From NCBI RefSeq assembly GCF_014652915.1, contig NZ_BMZS01000008.1, forward strand, positions 186,001 to 250,000: a DNA stretch of 64,000 nucleotides, given 5' to 3'. Below, in pieces: positions 46,311-55,234 of the stretch. Position numbers and translations under genes: made by a program. The DNA comes from Thalassobaculum fulvum (lineage in GTDB: Bacteria; Pseudomonadota; Alphaproteobacteria; Thalassobaculales; Thalassobaculaceae). A model generated the notes under the pieces. The model was not told the origin of the DNA and searched no databases. It worked only from the letters and a program-made list of their open reading frames with translations. How positions within the stretch are numbered: position 1 is the stretch's first letter; each line of letters starts with the position of its first letter.

Positions 46311-47174
46311 ATGCGTGACATCAACCAGTTCACCATCACCCAGGCGGTGAAGGACTCGTTCAAGACCGAGCCGGGGAGCCGTTTCGAGCAGCTCCTGCAC
46401 GGGTTCATCGACCACCTGCACGACTACACGCGCGAGATGAACCTCACCCACGAGGAGTGGATGGGGGTCCTGAACTTCCTCTACGCCTGCGGGAAGATCT
46501 CCACGCCCGAGCGCCACGAGTTCATCCTGGCGTCCGACGTGCTCGGCTTCTCGGCCCTGGTCGACATGATCAACACCCGGGGCGGCGCCACCGAGGGCTC
46601 GAACCTCGGCCCGTTCTACCTGCCGGAAGCGCCGGTCAAGGCCCTGGGGGCGGATCTGGCGGGCGACCGCGAGGGCGCGACCGTCCTTGTGCACGGCCGG
46701 GTGACCGACTCCCTGCACAACCCGCTGGCCGGCGCGACCGTCGACACCTGGCAGGCCGACGGCGCCGGCACCTATCCGATCCAGGAGCAGGACCAGGGCC
46801 AGGACAAGTTCGACCTCCGCGGGGTGTTCACCACCGACGAACAGGGTCGCTACTACTACACGACCGTGCTGCCCAAGCCCTACACGGTGCCCTACGATGG
46901 GCCGGTCGGCGACCTGCTGCGGGCCGGCAACCGCCACGCCTGGCGGCCGGCGCACTTCCACTACATCGTCAGCGCCCCGGGCATGTCCGCCATCACCACC
47001 GAGCTGTTCTTCGAGAACGCCGAGTATGTCGACAACGACGCGGTGTTCGGCGTGCGGCGGTCGCTGATCGCCAAGGTCCAGCCGGCCAGGAAGGTCGAGG
47101 ACCTCGGCTACGCGCTGGAGAAGACCCCCGATGCCGTGGTCGGCTACGACTTCGTGCTGGCGCCGGCCGGCTGA
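46311..47174 (+). CDS. Intradiol ring-cleavage dioxygenase (hydroxyquinol/catechol 1,2-dioxygenase type)
   Basis: A 287-residue Fe(III) enzyme opening a dihydroxylated ring between the hydroxyls. The N-terminal helical dimer domain starts MRDINQFTITQAV. The catalytic domain has the four iron ligands: Tyr in GTYPIQEQ, Tyr in YTVPYDGPVG, and the two His in RPAHFHYIVSAPG. Length and N terminus fit hydroxyquinol 1,2-dioxygenases slightly better than CatA, but substrate choice is uncertain. ATG 46311 follows GGAGGAAACG. The IclR gene follows after 6 bases. Confidence 0.92.
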   Translation: MRDINQFTITQAVKDSFKTEPGSRFEQLLHGFIDHLHDYTREMNLTHEEWMGVLNFLYACGKISTPERHEFILASDVLGFSALVDMINTRGGATEGSNLGPFYLPEAPVKALGADLAGDREGATVLVHGRVTDSLHNPLAGATVDTWQADGAGTYPIQEQDQGQDKFDLRGVFTTDEQGRYYYTTVLPKPYTVPYDGPVGDLLRAGNRHAWRPAHFHYIVSAPGMSAITTELFFENAEYVDNDAVFGVRRSLIAKVQPARKVEDLGYALEKTPDAVVGYDFVLAPAG

Positions 47175-47180
47175 TCCGGC

Positions 47181-47984
47181 TTGATCGGACCGGCCGACAA
47201 GCCGCCCGAGTTCGTCGAGGCCCTGGCCAAGGGCCTGGCGATCATCGAGTCGTTCGACGCCGGGCACCCGGAGATGACCTTGAGCGAGGTGGCGCGCCGG
47301 GTCGGCCTGACCCCGGCGGCGGCGCGGCGCAGCCTGCTCACCCTGATGTCCCTCGGCTTCGTCGGGCAGGACGGCAAGCGCTTCCACCTGCGGCCGAAGG
47401 TCATGGCGCTCGGCTCGACCTTCTATCTGTCGGCGCGGATCGACGAGCTGTTGCTGCCGGACCTGCGCGCCGTGGTGGAGCGCTTCGGCGACGCCGCCTC
47501 GGTCGGAACCCTCGAGGGGGAGGACGTGATCTACGTCGCCCACCATTCGGTACAGCGCGCCCGCCGCGCCGCCGCCGTCGTCGGAGCCCGCTACCCCGCC
47601 CACGCCACCTCGATCGGCCGGGTGCTGCTGGCGGCGCTGCCGGACGACCGGCTGGACGATCGGCTCGAGGTTCTCGACCTGCAGCCGCTGACCTCGCGGA
47701 CCTGCACGGACAGGGCCGAGCTGCGAGCCGAGCTGATGCGGATCCGCACCGCCGGCTACGCCACCACCGTCGACCAGCTCGACTACGGCATCACCGCGAT
47801 CGCGGTCCCGATCCGCAACCAGCAGGGCCGCACCGTCGCCGCCCTCAACAGCTCCGGCTACACCGGGCTGGTGACGCCCGAGCGCCTGATCGAGGAGCGC
47901 CTGCCGGAGCTGCGGGCGACCGCGTCCCACATCGGCCGCGAGCTGGCCCGCTATCCGATCCTGGGGGCGATGCTGGGGTCCTGA
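47181..47984 (+). CDS. IclR-family transcriptional regulator
   Basis: A 267-residue regulator of the PcaR/PobR type common in aromatic catabolism. The winged HTH is at ~12-75 (LSEVARRVGLTPAAARRSLL). The C-terminal IclR effector domain includes HATSIGRVLLAALPDD and the segment VDQLDYGITAIAVPIRN. The start is a TTG at 47181 six bases after the dioxygenase stop; no upstream ATG fits. It probably controls the ring-cleavage gene and perhaps the divergent TRAP operon. Confidence 0.9.
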   Translation: MIGPADKPPEFVEALAKGLAIIESFDAGHPEMTLSEVARRVGLTPAAARRSLLTLMSLGFVGQDGKRFHLRPKVMALGSTFYLSARIDELLLPDLRAVVERFGDAASVGTLEGEDVIYVAHHSVQRARRAAAVVGARYPAHATSIGRVLLAALPDDRLDDRLEVLDLQPLTSRTCTDRAELRAELMRIRTAGYATTVDQLDYGITAIAVPIRNQQGRTVAALNSSGYTGLVTPERLIEERLPELRATASHIGRELARYPILGAMLGS

Positions 47985-48015
47985 GCGGCGACAGCGGCTC
48001 GACCCCGTCCGCCGC

Positions 48016-49680
48016 TCAGTTGTCGGCCGCCTTCAGCACCCGGCCCTGCTTCGCCAGCTCGGCGCGCTCGGCCAGCAGGCGGTCGAGCCAGTCCGGGTCC
48101 ATCTCCGGCACCGACGACAGCAGCAGGTCGGTGTAGTCGTGATGCGGCGGGGTGAACATCTCCGATTTCGGCCCGCTCTCCACCACCTTGCCCTGGAACA
48201 TCACCACCACCTCGTCGGCGATCGCCCGCACGGTGGCGAGGTCGTGGGTGATGAACATGTAGCTGAGCGAGAACTCGGTCTGCAGCCGGTCGAGCAGCTT
48301 CAGGATGCCCTCGGCGACCAGCGGGTCGAGCGCCGAGGTGACCTCGTCGCATAGGATCACCTCGGGCTCGGCGGCCAGCGCCCGGGCGATGCAGATCCGC
48401 TGCTTCTGGCCGCCCGACAGCTCACCTGGCAGCCGGTCGATGAAGGTGTCGGGCTCAAGTTCGATCATGTCCAGCAGCGCCCGCACCCGCTCACGCAGCT
48501 TGGACCCGCTCAGCCCGAGATAGAACTGCAGCGGGCGGCCGATCACCATCTCCACCCGCTGCTTGGGGTTCAGGGCGGTGTCCGGCATCTGGTAGATCAT
48601 CTGCAGCTTGCGCAGCTGGTCGGTGCTGCGCCGGTCGAAGCGGGCGGGCAGCGGCTCGCCGTCGTACAGCACCTCGCCGGCGGTCGGCGGCAGCAGCCCG
48701 GTGATCACCCGCGCCGCCGTCGACTTGCCGGACCCGGACTCGCCGACCACCGCCACCGTCCGCTTGCGATGGATCTGCAACGACACGTCGTGCAGGACGG
48801 TCGACGCCCCGTAGCCGGCGGTCACCCCGCGCATCTCGAGGACCGGCGTCTCGTCGGCCGGCCGCGGCCGCTCCTCGACCCGGAAGCGCCGGATCTCCAA
48901 GAGGTCGCGGGTGTACTCCATCTGCGGGTCGGACAACAGCTGCCGGGTATCGCCCTCCTCGACCAGCAGGCCGTGGCGCAGCACCATGATCCGGTCGGCC
49001 ATCTGCGCGACCACCGCCAGGTCGTGGGTGATGTAGATGGCGGCGGTGCCGAACTGCTCGACGGCGTCGCGGATCGCCGCCAGGACCTCGATCTGGGTGG
49101 TGACGTCGAGCGCGGTCGTCGGCTCGTCGAACACGATCAGATCGGGCCGGCACGACATCGCCATGGCCGTCATCGCCCGCTGCAGCTGCCCGCCCGACAC
49201 CTGGTGCGGGTAGCGGAAGCCGATGGCCTCGGGATCGGGCAGGTGGATGCGCTCGAACAGGTCGATGGCGTCGCGCTCGGCCTCGGCCCGGCCCATCACG
49301 CCATGCACCACCGGACCTTCGCAGTACTGGTCCATCAGCCGGTGTGCCGGGTTGAAGGCGGCGGCCGCACTCTGCGCCACGTAGGAAATGCGGTTGCCGC
49401 GCAGCTTGCGCCGGGCGCTCTCCGGGGCCGAGCGCAACTCGCGGCCGTCGAACTCGATGGTGCCGGCGGACAGCCGGCAGCCGTCGCGCGCGAAGCCCAT
49501 GGCGGCGAGGCCGATGGTCGACTTGCCGGCCCCGGACTCGCCGATCAGCCCCAGCACCTCGCCGCGCCGAAGGTCGAGATCGACGCCGTGGACGATCTCG
49601 TTCCAGCCCTCCTCGGTGCGGCCCTCGATCTTGAGGCCGCGGATACGCAGCAGCAGGTCGTCGCCGTTCGCGTCCGTCAT
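48016..49680 (-). CDS. Peptide-type ABC transporter ATPase, fused double-domain
   Basis: A 554-residue fusion of the two ATPases (DppD/DppF or OppD/OppF type). NBD1: Walker A GESGAGKST, signature VSGGQLQR, Walker B LIVFDEPTTALD. NBD2: GESGSGKST, LSGGQKQR, VILCDEVTSALDP. The start ATG 49680 overlaps the DppC-like stop by four bases. The four genes 53106 to 48016 form one operon in the order binding protein, permease, permease, ATPase. Confidence 0.94.
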   Translation of the reverse strand: MTDANGDDLLLRIRGLKIEGRTEEGWNEIVHGVDLDLRRGEVLGLIGESGAGKSTIGLAAMGFARDGCRLSAGTIEFDGRELRSAPESARRKLRGNRISYVAQSAAAAFNPAHRLMDQYCEGPVVHGVMGRAEAERDAIDLFERIHLPDPEAIGFRYPHQVSGGQLQRAMTAMAMSCRPDLIVFDEPTTALDVTTQIEVLAAIRDAVEQFGTAAIYITHDLAVVAQMADRIMVLRHGLLVEEGDTRQLLSDPQMEYTRDLLEIRRFRVEERPRPADETPVLEMRGVTAGYGASTVLHDVSLQIHRKRTVAVVGESGSGKSTAARVITGLLPPTAGEVLYDGEPLPARFDRRSTDQLRKLQMIYQMPDTALNPKQRVEMVIGRPLQFYLGLSGSKLRERVRALLDMIELEPDTFIDRLPGELSGGQKQRICIARALAAEPEVILCDEVTSALDPLVAEGILKLLDRLQTEFSLSYMFITHDLATVRAIADEVVVMFQGKVVESGPKSEMFTPPHHDYTDLLLSSVPEMDPDWLDRLLAERAELAKQGRVLKAADN

Positions 49681-50537
49681 TCCTTCAGCCCGCTCGTCTT
49701 GTGCAGGAACCAGTCGACCACGAAGTTGACGCCGACGGTCAGCAGGGCGATCGCCGCGGCCGGGATCATCGGCGTGATGTCGCCGTAGGAGATCAGGGTG
49801 GCGTTGTCGCGCACCATGCTGCCCCAGTCGGCGGTCGGCGGCTGGATGCCGAGGCCGAGGAAGCTGAGCGCGCTGATCGTCAGGAACACGAAGCAGAACC
49901 TGAGGCCGAACTCGGCGACCAGGGGTGCCGCGATGTTCGGCAGGATCTCCTGCCGCATGATCCACCACAGCCCCTCGCCGCGCAGCCGGGCCGACTCCAC
50001 GAAGTCCATCACCACCACGTTCATCGAGACCGCCCGGGTCAGGCGGAACACCCGGGTGGAATCCAGGACCGCGATCACCACGATCATGTTGATCACGCTG
50101 GTGCCGACGATGGTCAGGATCAGCAGCGCGAAGATCAGCGACGGGATCGCCATCAACACGTCGACCGTGCGCCCGAGCAACTGGTCGACCCAGCCGCGCA
50201 GGGTCGCCGCCAGCAATCCGGCGATCGAGCCGATCAGGAACGCCAGCAGGGTCGTCAGGAACGCGATTCCGACGGTATTGCGGGCGCCGTAGATCACCCG
50301 GCTCAGCATGTCGCGGCCGAGGTTGTCGGTGCCGATCGGGAACTGCTCGCTCCAGACCTCGTACTCGGCCCCGACGATCTCGGTCTCGCCATACGGCGCG
50401 ATTGCCGGCGCGAACAGGGCGGCCACCACGTAGACCAGGATCACCGCCATCCCGAACCGGGCGCTCCACGGGCTCTCGCGGAGCAGCTTGACGGCTCTCG
50501 CCGGGGACCTACGGGGGGTGTCGCTCGTCACGGCCAT
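49677..50537 (-). CDS. Peptide-type ABC transporter permease (DppC-like)
   Basis: A 286-residue permease with an N-terminal OppC_N helix and five more helices. The EAA loop is FVESARLRGEGLWWIMRQEILPN (seen across residues ~165-190). It is paired with the DppB-like permease encoded four bases upstream. Confidence 0.93.
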   Translation of the reverse strand: MAVTSDTPRRSPARAVKLLRESPWSARFGMAVILVYVVAALFAPAIAPYGETEIVGAEYEVWSEQFPIGTDNLGRDMLSRVIYGARNTVGIAFLTTLLAFLIGSIAGLLAATLRGWVDQLLGRTVDVLMAIPSLIFALLILTIVGTSVINMIVVIAVLDSTRVFRLTRAVSMNVVVMDFVESARLRGEGLWWIMRQEILPNIAAPLVAEFGLRFCFVFLTISALSFLGLGIQPPTADWGSMVRDNATLISYGDITPMIPAAAIALLTVGVNFVVDWFLHKTSGLKE

Positions 50538-50541
50538 CGCG

Positions 50542-51498
50542 TCACCGGGGGTGCAGGAGGCGGGGGTTGCTCAGGATCGACAGGATGTCGGCGAGCAGGT
50601 TCAGCAGGATGTAGGTCAGCGCGAAGATCAGCGAGCAGGCCTGGACCACCGGGATGTCGCGCTTGGTCACGGAGTCGATGATCAGCTGGCCGAGCCCGGG
50701 GTAGACGAACACCACCTCGACCACCACCACGCCGACCACCAGATAGGCGAGGTTCAGGGCGATCACGTTGATGATCGGCGCCAGCGCGTTCGGCAGGGCA
50801 TGGTGCAGGATGATGCGCCTTCGGGTCAGCCCCTTCAGGCGTGCCATCTCGATGTAGGGGCTGGCCATCAGGTTGATGATCGCCGCCCGGGTCATCCGCA
50901 TCATGTGGGCGGTGATCACCATGGTGAGCACGATCGCCGGCAGGAACGCCTTGTACAGGCGCTCGTCCAGCGGCGTTTCCGCGGTCACGTTCACGATCGC
51001 CGGGAACCAGCGCCACGACACCGCGAAGATCGCGATCATGATGTAGGCGACGAAGAACTCCGGAAACGAGATCGAGGTCAGCGTGGCCGAGTTGACGAGC
51101 CGGTCGTACAGCGAGTTGCGGTACAGCGCCGCCAGGATCCCGAGCGCCAGCGACAGCGGCACCGCGATCACCGCGGCATAGCCAGCCAGGAACAGCGTGT
51201 TCCACAGCCGGGTGCCCAGCAGCTCGGTGATCTCGCGCTTGTTCGCCAGCGACCGGCCGAAATCGCCCTGCGCCATGTCGCCCAGCCACTCGAAGTAGCG
51301 GATATGCGCCGGCCGGTCGAGGCCGAGATCGCGGCGCAGCGCCGCCACGGTCTCCGGCGTGGCGGACTGGCCGAGGATCTCCTCGGCGACGTCGCCGGGA
51401 AGCATCTCCACCGAGGCGAAGATGATCAGCGACACCACGAACAGGGTCAGGAGGCCCAGCGCCAGGCGCTGGGCCACCATCTTCAGAACGGCATCCAT
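50542..51498 (-). CDS. Peptide-type ABC transporter permease (DppB-like)
   Basis: A 318-residue permease with the typical first helix and large periplasmic loop (PETVAALRRDLGLDRPAHIR, GDMAQGDFGRSL) and the EAA loop EMARLKGLTRRRIILHHALPN. Cargo is unknown; the adjacent carnitine-type catabolic genes make a betaine-like solute one possibility. Confidence 0.93.
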   Translation of the reverse strand: MDAVLKMVAQRLALGLLTLFVVSLIIFASVEMLPGDVAEEILGQSATPETVAALRRDLGLDRPAHIRYFEWLGDMAQGDFGRSLANKREITELLGTRLWNTLFLAGYAAVIAVPLSLALGILAALYRNSLYDRLVNSATLTSISFPEFFVAYIMIAIFAVSWRWFPAIVNVTAETPLDERLYKAFLPAIVLTMVITAHMMRMTRAAIINLMASPYIEMARLKGLTRRRIILHHALPNALAPIINVIALNLAYLVVGVVVVEVVFVYPGLGQLIIDSVTKRDIPVVQACSLIFALTYILLNLLADILSILSNPRLLHPR

Positions 51499-51516
51499 CG
51501 GATGCTCAGGCGCCGG

Positions 51517-53106
51517 TTACGCGAACCACCAGCGCTCGACGATCTTGGAGCCGTCGCTGTCCCAGTTGCCGGCGACCGTGCCCTCGTTCGCCAGCGCCGT
51601 GGAATGCGCCCCGACGTAGTTGGCGAACATCGGGACGACCACGCCGCCCTCGTCGCGCACGATCGTCTGCATTTCCCTGTACATGGCCGCCCGCTTGGCC
51701 TCGTCGAGCTCGACCCGGGCCTCAACCAGGATCTGGTTGAACTTCTTGTGGTCCCAGAACGTGTCGTTCCAGGCCACGCCGGCCTCGTAGGCGGTCGAGA
51801 ACATCCAGTCGGCGGTCGGCCGGCCGCCCCAGTAGCAGGCGCTCCACGGCTTCTTCATCCAGACGTTCGACCAGTAGCCGTCGTTCGGCTCGCGGATCAC
51901 GTTGATGGTGATGCCGGCCTTGGCGGCGTGCTCCTTGTACAGCACGGCCGCGTCGACCGCGCCCGGGAACGCCGCGTCGGCCGCCGACAGGTCGACGGTC
52001 AGGCCCTCGGCGCCCGCCTTCTTGAGGTGGAACTTCGCCTTGTCCGGGTCGTACGTGCGCTGCTCGAGCTCGGCGTAGAAGCTGGTCGCCGGTGCGATCG
52101 GCGTGTCGTTGCCGACCTTGCCGTAGCCGCGCAGGATCTTCTGGACGATCTCGTCGCGGTCGATCGCGTACTTCAGCGCCAGCCGCACGTCGTTGTTGTC
52201 GAACGGCGCCGCCCGGGTGTCCATCGGGAAGGTGTAGTGCCGGGTCCCGGTGACCTCGGTCACCACCACGTTGCGGTCCCGCTTCAGCAGGTGAACGGTC
52301 TTCAGGTCGCAGCGGTCCATGGCGTGGATTTCGCCGGTGGTCAGCGCGTTGGTGCGGGCCGCGACGTCGATGATCGACAGCAGCTCGGCGCTGTCGAAGT
52401 GCGCCTTGCCTTCCTTCCAGTAGTTCGGATTGCGCTCCAGCTCGGCGCGCACCCCCGGCTCGAAGTGCTTCACCTTGTAGCCGCCGGTGCCGATGCCGGC
52501 GTCCGCCATCACCGTGCCGTCGCCGTTCGAGGGCAGGATCGGCATGTGGTAGTCGCTCATCAGGTACGGGAAGTCGGCGCTGCCCTTCTCGAGCGTGAAC
52601 ACCACGTTGTCGCCGTCGGCCTTGATGCCGGTGACCGCCGACAACAGCGGCTTGGCCGGCGACTTGCTGTCCTCGCCGCGGTGCAGGGAGTTGATCGAGT
52701 CGATCACGTCCTGCGCCGTCATGGTCTTGCCGTTGTGGAACTCGACCCCCTTGCGGAGCTTGAAGGTCCAGACCTTGGCGTCGGGCGAGGCGTCCCAGCT
52801 CTCGGCGAGTTCGCCGACCAGCTTGCCGGAACTGTCGATCTCGGTGAGGTAGTTGGCGAACGCGAAACACAGCAGCAGGGTGTAGCCGTTCTCCCAGGTC
52901 ACCGGGCTGAGGGAGTCGGTGGTCGAGCCGTGGCCGATCCCCATCTTGAAGTGCCCGCCCTTCTTCGGCATCGCGGCGCCGGCCGGCCGGCCGAGCACAC
53001 GCTCGACGGCGCCCATCGCGCCGACTGCCGCGGCCCCCTTGATCAGGTCCCGCCGGCCGATCCGCCCCATCCCCACCAGTCGCGCAAGATCGTCGCTTGT
53101 CGTCAT
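51517..53106 (-). CDS. ABC transporter family 5 substrate-binding protein, Tat-exported
   Basis: A 529-residue extracytoplasmic solute receptor. The N terminus has a twin-arginine signal (GRRDLIKGAAAVGAMGAV). The SBP_bac_5 signature KLRKGVEFHNGKTMTAQDV is intact. The ligand pocket cannot be assigned by eye; the family covers peptides, nickel and small quaternary or sugar-like solutes. It is first in the operon, with a GGAG site before ATG 53106. The 177-base region 53107-53283 upstream is A+T-richer and presumably contains the promoter. Confidence 0.93.
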   Translation of the reverse strand: MTTSDDLARLVGMGRIGRRDLIKGAAAVGAMGAVERVLGRPAGAAMPKKGGHFKMGIGHGSTTDSLSPVTWENGYTLLLCFAFANYLTEIDSSGKLVGELAESWDASPDAKVWTFKLRKGVEFHNGKTMTAQDVIDSINSLHRGEDSKSPAKPLLSAVTGIKADGDNVVFTLEKGSADFPYLMSDYHMPILPSNGDGTVMADAGIGTGGYKVKHFEPGVRAELERNPNYWKEGKAHFDSAELLSIIDVAARTNALTTGEIHAMDRCDLKTVHLLKRDRNVVVTEVTGTRHYTFPMDTRAAPFDNNDVRLALKYAIDRDEIVQKILRGYGKVGNDTPIAPATSFYAELEQRTYDPDKAKFHLKKAGAEGLTVDLSAADAAFPGAVDAAVLYKEHAAKAGITINVIREPNDGYWSNVWMKKPWSACYWGGRPTADWMFSTAYEAGVAWNDTFWDHKKFNQILVEARVELDEAKRAAMYREMQTIVRDEGGVVVPMFANYVGAHSTALANEGTVAGNWDSDGSKIVERWWFA

Positions 53107-53283
53107 CCCCGAGTCTCCTGTTGCAGCGGACGGTTTTGGGAAATCCCGGCTCGATCAACCAAATGATGTAAGAGCCGGTCAGCGCCAACGACCGCCGCCG
53201 TCTGTCTCTTTTTCGATAGTTGGTTCTAAATCGTAGCACCTTGACCGGAAGGTTCAACCGGCCGGTCGCCCGCTCGACATATA

Positions 53284-54279
53284 TCAGTCGAATTTCGACA
53301 TGATTTCACGGCCTTGCCGCCACCGGGCGAGGTCGGCCCCGGCCCCGATGCCCTGCGCTTCGAGCGCCCGCAGAATCGCCACCAGCGCGTCGTCGCGGCT
53401 GCGCTCCATGTCGCGCACCGACCGGCCGGCGGCCTGCGCCTCGGCCTGCTCCGAAACCCGGTCGACCAGCGCCTCGGTCAGTTCGGGGGCCTCGAGCCTG
53501 GTCCACGGCAGCTTCAGGGCCGGGCCGAACTGCGCCATGAAGTGCCGCATGCCGGCCTCGCCGCCGGCCAGCCGGTAGATCCCGAACGTTCCCATGAAGG
53601 CCCAGCGCAGGCCGGCGCCGTGGCAGATCGCGCGGTCGATCTCGTCGGTGGTCGCGACCCCGTCGTTGACCAGGTGCAGGGCCTCGCGCCACAGGGCCTC
53701 CAGCAACCGATCGGCGACGAAGCCGTCGATCTCGGTGCGGACGTGCAGCGGATGCATGCCGATCGAGGCGTAGAACGCCGACGCCGCCGGCACCGTCTCC
53801 GGCGCGGTCGCCGCACCGCCGCAGACCTCGACCAGCGGCAGCAGGTAGACCGGGTTGAACGGATGCCCGACCACCACCCTGCCGGGGTGCCGGCAGTCGG
53901 CCTGCAGCCGGCTCGGCAGCAGCCCGGAAGTGCTGGTCGCCAGGATCACGTCGGCCGGCGCCACCGCGTCGGCGCGGGCCAGCAGGGCGCGCTTGAGGTC
54001 CTCGCGCTCGGGGGCGCTCTCCTGCACGAAGTCGGCACCGTCGACCGCCGCCTCGACGCTCGCCGCGTAGTCGACCGAGCCGCGCCGCGCCGGCGGTTCG
54101 GGGAACAGGGCGCGCAGCGCCCGCTCGGCATTCTGCAGCACCGCCCCGGTCTTGCGGTGGACCTCGGGATCCGGGTCGGCGACCACCACGTCGATCCCGC
54201 TCTCGACCAGCCTGGCCGCCCAGCCGGCGCCGATGACCCCGGCCCCGAGCAGGGCGACCCGTCGGATGTCGCGGCGCAT
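53284..54279 (-). CDS. L-carnitine dehydrogenase-like 3-hydroxyacyl-CoA dehydrogenase family protein
   Basis: A 331-residue NAD enzyme. The Rossmann motif GAGVIGAGWAARLVESG is at the N terminus. The catalytic region STSGLLPS and GHPFNPVYLLPLVEV match carnitine dehydrogenases (CdhA/LcdH), which oxidise carnitine to 3-dehydrocarnitine, rather than beta-oxidation enzymes. It has no fused thioesterase domain. It follows the BKACE gene by 10 bases on the same strand, supporting a two-step carnitine module. Confidence 0.85.
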   Translation of the reverse strand: MRRDIRRVALLGAGVIGAGWAARLVESGIDVVVADPDPEVHRKTGAVLQNAERALRALFPEPPARRGSVDYAASVEAAVDGADFVQESAPEREDLKRALLARADAVAPADVILATSTSGLLPSRLQADCRHPGRVVVGHPFNPVYLLPLVEVCGGAATAPETVPAASAFYASIGMHPLHVRTEIDGFVADRLLEALWREALHLVNDGVATTDEIDRAICHGAGLRWAFMGTFGIYRLAGGEAGMRHFMAQFGPALKLPWTRLEAPELTEALVDRVSEQAEAQAAGRSVRDMERSRDDALVAILRALEAQGIGAGADLARWRQGREIMSKFD

Positions 54280-54289
54280 CGCGGTGTCC

Positions 54290-55183
54290 TCAGGACGGCG
54301 CGCGGAGGCCGAGCCGGGCCCGTACCTCGGCGGGACCGAGCGGGCTCGCCCCCATCCGCACGAGGATCTCCAGAGCGCGCTCGACCAGCGCGCCGTTCGA
54401 GGCGAACACGCCGCGCTCCAGGTAGAGGTTGTCCTCCAGCCCGACCCGGATGTTGCCGCCGGCGAGCGCCGCCGCCGCCACCCACGGCAACTGCATCCGG
54501 CTGATCGCGAACGAGCTCCACACCGAGCCGGCCGGCAGCCGGTTCACCATCGCCAGCAGGGTGCCGAGGTCGGACGGTGCGCCATAGGGGATGCCGGTGC
54601 AGAGCTGGATCAGCGGCGTGCCGGCGATCAGGCCTTCCGCGACCAGCTGCTCGACGAACCACAGGTGCCCGGTGTCGAACACCTCGAGTTCGGGCTTGAC
54701 CCCGAGTTCCATGATCCGGCGCGCCTTGGCCCGCAGCATCTCCGGCGTGTTGACCACGACGAAGTTGCCGTCGCCGAAGTTCATCGAGCCGCAGTCGAGG
54801 GTGCAGATCTCCGGCCGCAGCGCCTCGATATGATCCAGCCGCGCCATCGGCCCGACCATGTCGGTAGCCTCCACGTCCAGCTCCAGCGGCGTCTCGCCCG
54901 GCCCGAACCCCAGGTCCCCGCCCATGCCGGCCGTCAGGTTCAGGACCACGTCGACCCCGGAGTCGCGGACCCGCTCGACGACCTCGCGGTACAGTTCGAC
55001 GCGCCGGCTGCCCCGTCCGGTCTCCGGCGCCCGCACGTGGATGTGGGCGACCGCGGCGCCGGCCCGCGCCGCCTCGACCGCCGCCGCGGCGATCTGCACC
55101 GGCGTCACCGGCAGGTCCGGGTGCTTGCCCGCGGTGTCGCCGGCCCCGGTGACCGCGCAGGTGACGAACGGTTCGAAGTTCAT
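54290..55183 (-). CDS. BKACE-family beta-keto acid cleavage enzyme
   Basis: A 297-residue zinc TIM-barrel enzyme of the former DUF849 family. It condenses a beta-keto acid with acetyl-CoA to yield acetoacetate and a new CoA ester. Motifs: the zinc site [36 protein letters not shown] and a later [14 protein letters not shown]. Next to a carnitine dehydrogenase, the likely substrate is 3-dehydrocarnitine (CdhC role), giving betainyl-CoA; the thioesterase CdhB that normally completes the set was not found here. Confidence 0.9.
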   Translation of the reverse strand: MNFEPFVTCAVTGAGDTAGKHPDLPVTPVQIAAAAVEAARAGAAVAHIHVRAPETGRGSRRVELYREVVERVRDSGVDVVLNLTAGMGGDLGFGPGETPLELDVEATDMVGPMARLDHIEALRPEICTLDCGSMNFGDGNFVVVNTPEMLRAKARRIMELGVKPELEVFDTGHLWFVEQLVAEGLIAGTPLIQLCTGIPYGAPSDLGTLLAMVNRLPAGSVWSSFAISRMQLPWVAAAALAGGNIRVGLEDNLYLERGVFASNGALVERALEILVRMGASPLGPAEVRARLGLRAPS

Positions 55184-55234
55184 GGTTCGATCCCCCCGAT
55201 CGGAAGCGCCGCCTGCGGGCGCCTCGTGTGCAGC

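Noticed and set aside
53107-53283. tRNA or riboswitch before the family 5 binding-protein operon
   Set aside because: No cloverleaf or known aptamer core is recognisable. GACCGG/CCGGTC near 53240 is a short dyad only.
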